In this document: positions 57,609 through 64,000 of the stretch, one piece after another
How positions within the stretch are numbered: the first letter of the stretch is position 1
Layout: each line of letters begins with the position of its first letter
DNA from: Bradyrhizobium sp. MOS002
Lineage (GTDB): Bacteria; Pseudomonadota; Alphaproteobacteria; Rhizobiales; Xanthobacteraceae
Length of the DNA stretch: 64,000 nt
NCBI RefSeq assembly: GCF_003020115.1
Contig: NZ_PYFX01000018.1
Span: 1-64,000, forward strand
Direction of reading: 5' to 3'
Translations under genes and position numbers: made by a program
The notes under the pieces: generated by a model
Told to the model about the DNA's origin: nothing
The model's input: only the letters and a program-made list of their open reading frames with translations
Databases searched by the model: none

Positions 57609-58370
57609 ATGGCCGATACGATGGGCCACTCGGCGACAGCCAACCGAAACACCTCGGTGGTGATCAGCTTTTGTCTGCTGGCCATAGCGCCGCAGATTTT
57701 CGAATTCATCTGGTCGTTCGGGACGATCTTTGGCTGGGGCGCCGGACGCGGCCCGGCCGCCGTGGTGATCAGCCACGTTACGGCGCTGCTCGCGGGCGCG
57801 CCCGGCGCGTTGCTCGGGGCGGTCGGCGGTGACACCAAGAAGGCGTCATCCGATGTGCTGCTGGCGCTGATCTATTCCTATCCGATCTTTGCGGTGGCGA
57901 TTCTCACGTTCTTCATGACGATCAGGTCGTCGCAGGACTATGTCGGCGGAATCGTGCTGATGGCGCTCGCCTTGTTCGCACTGTGGGCCTCCAGCGATTT
58001 GCAGGGGATGCGGGGCTTCTCCTTTGGTGCCGGCACGGCGCCGCGGATGTTTGGCGGGCTGCTCGTCGCACTTGGCGCCGGCATTGCGTTGACGGGACTG
58101 CTGACCGACGGGCCGGGCATGGCACACTATGCCTGGCGTGGGCCGCTCTTCGTGATGATCTCGATCGTCTTCTTCGCGTTGGCGATTCGTCCGCTTGGGG
58201 TGGTGGTAACGGCGTTCGCAAGCTTCATGATCGCGGCGATGGGCACGCATGAGACGCGCTGGGTCGAAGCGCTCATCGTCGGGGCCTGCCTGACGCTCGG
58301 CTGCGCGCTGCTCTTCCCCTACGTGCTAGGCCTGCCGATGCCGATGTTCCCGCGCTTCCTGGTTCAGTGA
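57609..58370 (+). CDS. tctB: Tripartite tricarboxylate transporter small subunit TctB
   Basis: A 253-residue membrane protein, the four-helix TctB subunit of a tripartite tricarboxylate transporter. An N-terminal part of about 100 residues with two extra helices precedes the core (DYVGGIVLMALALFALWASS). Just upstream of tctA (7 nt). The binding protein TctC is not in the window. Confidence 0.75.
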   Translation: MADTMGHSATANRNTSVVISFCLLAIAPQIFEFIWSFGTIFGWGAGRGPAAVVISHVTALLAGAPGALLGAVGGDTKKASSDVLLALIYSYPIFAVAILTFFMTIRSSQDYVGGIVLMALALFALWASSDLQGMRGFSFGAGTAPRMFGGLLVALGAGIALTGLLTDGPGMAHYAWRGPLFVMISIVFFALAIRPLGVVVTAFASFMIAAMGTHETRWVEALIVGACLTLGCALLFPYVLGLPMPMFPRFLVQ

Positions 58371-58377
58371 GGGTGTG

Positions 58378-59943
58378 ATGTTCGATCTCTTCCACAATCT
58401 GGGCCTCGGTTTCGGTGTGGTGTTTCAGATCTCGTGGTGGTCACCCTGGTGGCTCTACGGTCTGTCGCTGCCGATCTCGATCAATATTCTCATGTGCCTG
58501 ATTGGCGCATTGGTCGGCACGCTGGTCGGCGTGCTGCCCGGTATCGGCACCGTCGCAACCGTGGCGATGCTCCTGCCGATCACGTTCGGATTGCCGCCGG
58601 TCGGCGCGCTGATCATGCTCGCCGGCATCTATTATGGCGCCCAGTACGGCGGCTCGACCACTTCGATCCTGGTCAATATTCCCGGTGAGGCGACGTCGGT
58701 CGTCACCGCCATCGACGGCCACCAGATGGCGAAGCAGGGCCGTGCCGGCCCGGCGCTGGCGATCGCGGCGATCGGCTCGTTCTTTGCCGGCTGCGTCGCG
58801 ACCGTGCTCATCGCCGTGCTCGGCGCGCCGCTGACCAAGCTTGCGCTGGCGTTCGGTCCGGCCGAATATTTCTCGCTGATGGTGCTCGGCCTGATCTTCG
58901 CGGTGGTGCTGGCCAAGGGCTCGGTGCTGAAGGCGATCGCGATGATCGTGTTCGGCCTGATGCTGTCGATGGTCGGCTCCGACATCGAGACCGGCGCCTC
59001 GCGCATGGCGTTCAACATTCCGGAACTCGCCGACGGTCTCGGCTTTGCGACGGTGGCGATGGGCGTGTTCGGTTTCGCCGAGATCATCCGCAACCTCGAC
59101 GCCGGCGCCGAGATGAACCGCGACCTCGTGCAGCAGAAGATCACCGGCCTGATGCCGACCAGGAAAGACCTGATCGACTCGGCGCCTGCGATCCTGCGCG
59201 GCACCGTGCTCGGCTCGATCCTCGGCATCCTGCCGGGTGGTGGCGCGGTCATCGCGTCCTTTGCGTCCTATACGCTCGAGAAGAAGATCGCCAAGAACCC
59301 GTCGCGGTTCGGCCGTGGCGCGATCGAGGGCGTGGCGGCACCGGAAAGCGCCAACAACGCCGCGGCACAGACCTCCTTCATTCCGCTGCTGACGCTCGGC
59401 ATCCCGCCCAACGCCGTGATGGCGCTGATGGTGGGGGCGATGACCATCCACGGCATCGTGCCGGGTCCCCAGGTGATGCAGAAGCAGCCGGAGCTGGTCT
59501 GGGGCATGATCGCCTCGATGTGGATCGGCAATCTGATGCTGATCATCATCAACCTGCCGCTGGTTGGAATCTGGGTGCGGCTGCTGCGCGTCCCCTACCG
59601 GCTGATGTTCCCCTCGATCGTGATCTTCTGCGCGATCGGCATCTACTCCGTGAACAACGCGCCGGTCGACGTCATCCTCGCAGGCGTGTTCGGTCTGGTC
59701 GGCTACTGGCTGATTAAGCACGACTTCGAGCCGGCGCCGCTGCTGCTCGGCATGGTGCTCGGACCGCTTATGGAAGAGAACCTGCGCCGTGCACTGCTGA
59801 TCTCGCGCGGCGACTGGAGCGTGTTCCTGACGCGTCCGCTGTCGGCCGTGCTGCTCGCGATCGCGGCTTTCCTGCTGGTGCTCACGGTGCTGCCCGCGTT
59901 GCGTGCCAAGCGCGACGAGGTGTTCACCGAATCCGAGAACTAA
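58378..59943 (+). CDS. tctA: Tripartite tricarboxylate transporter large subunit TctA
   Basis: A 521-residue permease with about 12 helices: VGVLPGIGTVATVAMLLPITF, YYGAQYGGSTTSILVNIPGEATSVVT and GGAVIASFASYTLEKK are TctA signatures. Uptake of citrate or another tri/dicarboxylate. GTG at 58375 is an alternative start, directly before ATG. A hairpin follows the operon. Confidence 0.92.
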   Translation: MFDLFHNLGLGFGVVFQISWWSPWWLYGLSLPISINILMCLIGALVGTLVGVLPGIGTVATVAMLLPITFGLPPVGALIMLAGIYYGAQYGGSTTSILVNIPGEATSVVTAIDGHQMAKQGRAGPALAIAAIGSFFAGCVATVLIAVLGAPLTKLALAFGPAEYFSLMVLGLIFAVVLAKGSVLKAIAMIVFGLMLSMVGSDIETGASRMAFNIPELADGLGFATVAMGVFGFAEIIRNLDAGAEMNRDLVQQKITGLMPTRKDLIDSAPAILRGTVLGSILGILPGGGAVIASFASYTLEKKIAKNPSRFGRGAIEGVAAPESANNAAAQTSFIPLLTLGIPPNAVMALMVGAMTIHGIVPGPQVMQKQPELVWGMIASMWIGNLMLIIINLPLVGIWVRLLRVPYRLMFPSIVIFCAIGIYSVNNAPVDVILAGVFGLVGYWLIKHDFEPAPLLLGMVLGPLMEENLRRALLISRGDWSVFLTRPLSAVLLAIAAFLLVLTVLPALRAKRDEVFTESEN

Positions 59944-60021
59944 GGGCGCCGCGCCTGCGTCGGCGCGCCGTGGCTCGAACCCAAGCAGGCAAGTTGGCCA
60001 GCAGGATCAATCTGATAGACG

Positions 60022-60050
60022 AGGGGCGGGACGTGAGTTCCGCCCCTTGT
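60022..60050 (+). terminator. Hairpin downstream of tctA
   Basis: GGGGCGG (60023-60029) pairs with CCGCCCC (60040-60046); followed by TTGTCGTTT. It lies 80 bp after the tctA stop; termination is plausible. Confidence 0.45.
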
Positions 60051-60165
60051 CGTTTGCATCGGGAACGCTCACTTTTCCGGGTATAATGCGTATGGATGGC
60101 GAATCGCCGCTGTCGCAGCGCGGGGGCGGCCGCTAAATTCGCCGCCTCCCCAAAGGCTCACGCAA

Positions 60166-60960
60166 ATGCACCAGTATCAGGACCTGCTCGAGCGGATTCT
60201 TTCAGACGGCGCCGAAAAGACCGACCGGACCGGCACCGGCACGCTGTCGGTGTTCGGCCATCAGATGCGCTTCAACCTGTCCGCCGGTTTTCCGATGCTG
60301 ACCACCAAGCGCCTGCCGCTGAAGGCGATCGTGCATGAGCTGTTGTGGTTCCTGAAGGGCGATACCAACATCAAATATCTGCGCGACAACGGCGTCACCA
60401 TCTGGGACGAGTGGGCCGACGCCAACGGCGATCTCGGCCCCGTCTACGGCCATCAGTGGCGCTCCTGGTCCGCGCCGGACGGACGCAGCATCGATCAGAT
60501 CGCGAACGTGATCGACATGATCAAGCGCAATCCGGACTCGCGCCGCCTGATCGTCTCGGCCTGGAATCCGGCCGAGGTCGACAAGATGGCGCTACCGCCG
60601 TGCCACTGCCTGTTCCAGTTCTATGTCGCCAATGGCAAGCTGTCTTGCCAGCTCTATCAGCGTTCGGCTGACGTGTTCCTCGGCGTACCCTTCAACATCG
60701 CCTCCTACGCGCTGCTCACCATGATGGTGGCGCAGGTTACGGGCCTCAAGCCCGGCGACTTCGTGCATTCGTTCGGTGACACCCATCTCTATTCCAATCA
60801 TCTGGAGCAGGCGAAGCTCCAGCTCACGCGCGCTCCGCGCGCGCTGCCGGTGATGCGGATCAACCCCGACGTGAAGGATATCTTCTCCTTCCGTTACGAG
60901 GACTTTGAGCTCGTCGGCTACGACCCGCATCCGCACATCAAGGCCGCGGTCGCGGTCTGA
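60166..60960 (+). CDS. thyA: Thymidylate synthase
   Basis: A 264-residue enzyme methylating dUMP to dTMP with methylene-tetrahydrofolate. The active Cys is in LPPCHCLFQFY, with RTGTGTLSVFGHQMRF (substrate Arg) and GDTHLYSNHLEQ. Length equals E. coli ThyA. It leads a thyA-GNAT-folA operon: folA recycles the dihydrofolate that thyA makes. Confidence 0.96.
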   Translation: MHQYQDLLERILSDGAEKTDRTGTGTLSVFGHQMRFNLSAGFPMLTTKRLPLKAIVHELLWFLKGDTNIKYLRDNGVTIWDEWADANGDLGPVYGHQWRSWSAPDGRSIDQIANVIDMIKRNPDSRRLIVSAWNPAEVDKMALPPCHCLFQFYVANGKLSCQLYQRSADVFLGVPFNIASYALLTMMVAQVTGLKPGDFVHSFGDTHLYSNHLEQAKLQLTRAPRALPVMRINPDVKDIFSFRYEDFELVGYDPHPHIKAAVAV

Positions 60961-60965
60961 CGCCG

Positions 60966-61451
60966 ATGTCGCTCAACATCCGCCGTGTGCGTCCCGGCGA
61001 AGCCGGGCTGGTTCTTGCTTTCATCCGCGAGCTCGCCGAGTACGAAAAGCTTTCGCACGAGGTCGAGGCGACCGAGACTGACATCGCCGACGCACTCTTC
61101 GGCGAGCGACCGCAAGTCCATTGCGCCCTCGCCGAGTGGAACGGTGAGCCGGTCGGCTTCGCGGTGTGGTTCGCGAATTTCTCGACGTTCAGCGGCCGCC
61201 ACGGCATCTATCTCGAAGATTTGTATGTGCGGCCGTCGCATCGGGGCAGGGGCCTCGGAAAAGCTCTGCTCGTGTACCTTGCCAGGGAATGCGTCGAGAA
61301 CGGCTGGTCGCGGCTGCAATGGGCGGTGCTCGACTGGAACGCGCCGTCGATCGCGTTCTACAAATCGCTCGGTGCCGTCATGCTGGACGACTGGACGCTG
61401 TGCCGCGTCACCGGGCCTGCGTTGACGCGGCTTGCCGGGAGCGCGTCCTGA
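60966..61451 (+). CDS. GNAT-family N-acetyltransferase (diamine acetyltransferase-like)
   Basis: A 161-residue acetyltransferase: RPGEAGLVLAFIRELAEYEKL, GIYLEDLYVRPSHRGRGLGKALL (acetyl-CoA site), AVLDWNAPSIAFYKSLGAVM. It resembles spermidine/spermine or thialysine acetyltransferases. 5 nt after thyA; its stop overlaps the folA start as TGATG. Confidence 0.88.
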   Translation: MSLNIRRVRPGEAGLVLAFIRELAEYEKLSHEVEATETDIADALFGERPQVHCALAEWNGEPVGFAVWFANFSTFSGRHGIYLEDLYVRPSHRGRGLGKALLVYLARECVENGWSRLQWAVLDWNAPSIAFYKSLGAVMLDDWTLCRVTGPALTRLAGSAS

Positions 61452-61960
61452 TGGAGATCGTCTTCGTGGTGGCGATCGCTGAGAACGGCGTCATCGGCGC
61501 CGGCAACGCGATGCCGTGGCGAATGAAATCCGACATGGCGCGCTTCAAGGCGCTCACCATCGGCAAGCCCGTGATCATGGGCCGCAAGACCTTCGAATCC
61601 CTGCCCCGGCCGCTTCCGGGCCGCACCAACATCGTGATCACGCGCGACGCGGATTATCGCGCCGCCGGCGCCATCGTCACGACATCGGCCGCGGATGCAG
61701 GCGCGGTCGCACTTGGCGATGCCCTTCGGCGATCGGTCACCGAGATCGCCGTGATCGGCGGCGCCGAAATCTACCGGCAATGGCTCGATCGCGCCGATCG
61801 CCTCGAAATCACTGAAGTGCATGCGCGTCCCGAAGGCGACACGCATTTCGACATCGACAGGGCAGAGTGGGATGAGGTTGAGCGCATCCGCCATCCTGCC
61901 GGACCCCACGACAGCGCCGACTACTCCTATGTGACATATCGTCGGCGGGTGGGCCATTAA
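61451..61960 (+). CDS. folA: Dihydrofolate reductase
   Basis: A 169-residue enzyme reducing dihydrofolate with NADPH. IAENGVIGAGNAMPWRMKSDMARFK is the substrate pocket with its acidic residue, followed by MGRKTFESLPRPLPGR and VIGGAEIYRQWL. Coupled to the GNAT gene and in the thyA operon. Confidence 0.93.
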   Translation: MEIVFVVAIAENGVIGAGNAMPWRMKSDMARFKALTIGKPVIMGRKTFESLPRPLPGRTNIVITRDADYRAAGAIVTTSAADAGAVALGDALRRSVTEIAVIGGAEIYRQWLDRADRLEITEVHARPEGDTHFDIDRAEWDEVERIRHPAGPHDSADYSYVTYRRRVGH

Positions 61961-62029
61961 CCGCATTTGCCAATGTTAACATTGACTTTTCTGCCCCCAA
62001 GCTTAGCTCGAAGGGCGGAGAGGGCTGCG

Positions 62030-62058
62030 TTGTAAGGGACCTGCCTGTCCCCTATAAA
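62030..62058 (+). promoter_or_regulatory. Candidate promoter of hflKC
   Basis: TTGTAA (62030-62035), 17 bp, TATAAA (62053-62058), 57 bp upstream of hflK. The spacer contains the dyad GGGAC-CTGCCT-GTCCC. Confidence 0.4.
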
Positions 62059-62114
62059 GCCGGACCGGACAAAGCGGGCGGGGGCCAATTTCACCCTGCC
62101 GAGGAGAGCGTCGA

Positions 62115-63251
62115 ATGCCGTGGAAGAATCAGGGCGGTGGCCCATGGGGCTCGGGTCCGAAGGGACCATGGGGCAACGGCCCGCAACCGGTCGGGCCGAG
62201 GCCGCCGGATCTGGAAGATCTTCTGCGGCGCGGCCAGGATCGCCTCCAGCAGATCATGCCGGGTGGCTATTTCTCCGGCATCGGCATCACGCTGATCGTG
62301 CTGCTGATCGTCGCGTTCTGGCTGCTGTCGGGCTTCTTCCGGGTGCAATCCGAAGAGCTCGGCGTCGTGCTGCGCTTCGGCAAGCATGTCCGCACCGTGG
62401 ATCCCGGCCTGAATTATCATCTGCCCTATCCGATCGAGACCGTGCTGCTGCCAAAGGCATTGCGCGTTTCCACCATCTCCATCGGCATGACGCTGATCGA
62501 CGATCCGGCGCGCCGCGGCCGCTCCATTCGTGACGTGCCGGAAGAGAGCCTGATGCTGACCGGCGACGAGAACATCGTCGATGTCGACTTCACCGTGCTC
62601 TGGCGCATCAAGCCCAACGGCGTCGGCGATTTCCTCTTCAACATCCAGAATCCCGAAGGCACCGTGAAGGCGGTCGCCGAGAGCTCGATGCGCGAGGTGA
62701 TCGGCCGCTCGCAGATCCAGCCGATCCTGACCGGCGCGCGCAACGTCACCGAACAAGGCGTGCAGGAATTGATCCAGAAGACCCTGGACAGCTACGGCGC
62801 CGGCATTCAGATCAGCCAGGTGCAGATGCAGAAGGTCGACCCGCCGGCTCAGGTGATCGACGCCTTCCGCGACGTCCAGGCGGCACGCGCCAATCTCGAG
62901 CAGTTGCAGAACGAAGCGCAGACCTATGCCAACCAGGTCGTGCCGCAGGCACGCGGACGTGCGGCGCAGATCATGCAGGCCGCCGAAGGCTACAGGGAGC
63001 AGACGGTCGCCGAGGCCAAGGGCCAGAGCTCGCGCTTCCTGAAGGTTTACGAGGAATACAAGAAGGCGCCCGACGTGACGCGTGAACGGATTTATCTGGA
63101 AACGATGGAGCGCGTGCTCGGCGGCTCGGAAAAGCTCATCTATGACGGCGGCCAGTCGGGCCAGGGCGTCGTGCCTTATCTGCCGCTCAGCGAGTTGACG
63201 GCCAAGCGGCCGCCTGCAACCGGCCAGCAGACCACCGGAGGCAACCGATGA
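62115..63251 (+). CDS. hflK: FtsH protease modulator HflK
   Basis: A 378-residue SPFH-domain membrane protein that forms a cage with HflC around FtsH. Gly/Pro-rich N-terminus, TM at about 55-78 (GIGITLIVLLIVAFWLLSGFF), the SPFH domain (SEELGVVLRFGKHVRTVDPGL) and coiled coil. AGGAGA upstream of ATG. Overlaps hflC by ATGA. Confidence 0.93.
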   Translation: MPWKNQGGGPWGSGPKGPWGNGPQPVGPRPPDLEDLLRRGQDRLQQIMPGGYFSGIGITLIVLLIVAFWLLSGFFRVQSEELGVVLRFGKHVRTVDPGLNYHLPYPIETVLLPKALRVSTISIGMTLIDDPARRGRSIRDVPEESLMLTGDENIVDVDFTVLWRIKPNGVGDFLFNIQNPEGTVKAVAESSMREVIGRSQIQPILTGARNVTEQGVQELIQKTLDSYGAGIQISQVQMQKVDPPAQVIDAFRDVQAARANLEQLQNEAQTYANQVVPQARGRAAQIMQAAEGYREQTVAEAKGQSSRFLKVYEEYKKAPDVTRERIYLETMERVLGGSEKLIYDGGQSGQGVVPYLPLSELTAKRPPATGQQTTGGNR

Positions 63252-64000
63252 GATCCCCGGTTACAGGCATCGCCACGCTGCTCGGCCTCCTGCTCGTCGT
63301 GATCGTGGGCTACATGTCCCTGTTCACGGTGGCGCAGACCGAGCAGACCATCGTGCTGCAGTTCGGCAAGCCCGTCGACGTCGTCACCGCTCCCGGCCTG
63401 CACTTCAAGGCGCCATGGAATTCGGTGATCAACATCGACAAGCGCATCCTCGATCTGGAGAACCCGTCGCAGGAAGCGATCGCGTCCGACCAGAAGCGGC
63501 TCGTGGTCGACGCCTTCGCGCGTTACCGCATCAAGGACGCGCTCCGCTTCTATCAGAGCATCGGCTCGATCCAGGCCGCCAACATCCAGCTCACCACGCT
63601 CTTGAACGCGGCGCTGCGCCGCGTGCTCGGCGAGGTGACCTTCATCAACGTGGTCCGCGACGACCGCGAGAAGCTGATGCAGCGCATCCGCGATCAGCTC
63701 GACCACGAGGCCGACGGCTACGGCATCCAGGTCGTCGACGTCCGGATCCGCCGTGCCGATCTGCCAGAGCAGAACAGCCAAGCGGTCTATCAGCGCATGA
63801 AGACGGAACGCGAGCGCGAAGCCGCCGAGTTCCGCGCGCAGGGCGGCCAGAAGGCACAGGAGATCCGCTCCAAGGCCGACCGCGAGGCGACCGTGATCGA
63901 GGCGGATGCGAGGTCGCTGGCCGAGCAGACGCGCGGCGTCGGCGATGCCGAGCGCAACCGTCTGTTCGCCGAAGCCTACGGCCAGGATGCGGATTTCTTC
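63248..64000 (+). CDS. hflC: FtsH protease modulator HflC (partial, 3' end cut)
   Basis: The first 251 residues of HflC, running off the window. TM at about 7-27 (IATLLGLLLVVIVGYMSLF), SPFH domain (TEQTIVLQFGKPVDVVTAPGL), then RIRRADLPEQNSQAVYQRMKTERE, the conserved HflC segment. It overlaps hflK by ATGA. Partner of HflK in FtsH control. Confidence 0.92.
   Translation, partial: MRSPVTGIATLLGLLLVVIVGYMSLFTVAQTEQTIVLQFGKPVDVVTAPGLHFKAPWNSVINIDKRILDLENPSQEAIASDQKRLVVDAFARYRIKDALRFYQSIGSIQAANIQLTTLLNAALRRVLGEVTFINVVRDDREKLMQRIRDQLDHEADGYGIQVVDVRIRRADLPEQNSQAVYQRMKTEREREAAEFRAQGGQKAQEIRSKADREATVIEADARSLAEQTRGVGDAERNRLFAEAYGQDADFF

Overview
The window looks like a chromosomal segment of a Bradyrhizobium-like alphaproteobacterium (Nitrobacteraceae/Rhizobiales). 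The evidence is a uniformly high GC content with strong third-position bias, a circularly permuted two-piece ssrA gene encoding the alphaproteobacterial-type tag ANDNFAPVAQAA, an SspB-alpha type adaptor, an Irr-like site at feoAB, DUF2336 and DUF4169 proteins, and palindromic intergenic repeats of a style familiar from Bradyrhizobium. No rRNA, tRNA, CRISPR array, transposase or phage gene was found.

Layout. 0.1-5.5 kb: thioesterase divergent from an LDHD/GlcD-type flavoprotein, a small unknown gene, a SulP anion transporter and three small secreted proteins. 5.7-9.3 kb: an OmpR/EnvZ-type pair converging on a secreted caspase-like protein. 9.7-13.6 kb: a TRAP uptake operon (binding protein, fused DctQM permease) with a D-2-hydroxyacid dehydrogenase. 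13.8-22 kb: an ABC-type amino-acid-like binding protein, a CHASE-GGDEF-EAL protein, an MFS carrier and a DosP-like PAS-PAS-GAF-GGDEF-EAL protein. 22.8-27.6 kb: a tightly packed set (small protein, mannose-6-phosphate isomerase, GT4 glycosyltransferase fused to an alpha-helical domain, GH130 phosphorylase/hydrolase) that begins on a GTG and three TTG codons and looks like an undescribed mannose-polymer system. 27.7-31.7 kb: an ICL/PEP-mutase protein, an alpha/beta hydrolase divergent from a MarR regulator across two operator palindromes, and an HD-GYP protein. 31.8-33.7 kb: four small exported proteins, three of them tandem Ser/Gly/Thr-repeat proteins. 33.9-41.9 kb: TetR and a divergent P450 with a perfect operator, a giant AsmA protein, and a DUF2336 protein. 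41.9-45.3 kb: GNAT, then a SoxCD/SorAB-like sulfite dehydrogenase operon with DUF302 and membrane proteins, then a GNAT gene fragment. 45.3-50.5 kb, partly of lower GC: alpha/beta hydrolase and divergent TetR with a 35-bp double operator, a GAF histidine kinase, and an unrecognised polytopic membrane protein flanked by interspersed repeats. 50.7-56.3 kb: feoAB, an RHH/DUF4169 pair, fumC, sspB and ssrA, all on the minus strand. 56.4-64 kb: a split chromate transporter, TctBA, then thyA-GNAT-folA and hflK-hflC, with hflC cut by the window edge.

Functional themes. Several divergent regulator/enzyme pairs carry visible operators. Signalling is rich (two c-di-GMP GGDEF-EAL proteins, an HD-GYP protein, two histidine kinases). 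Protein quality control is represented by ssrA, its adaptor sspB and hflKC. Organic-acid transport is represented by TRAP and TctBA. Several genes are translationally coupled (ATGA, TTGA or TGATG overlaps).
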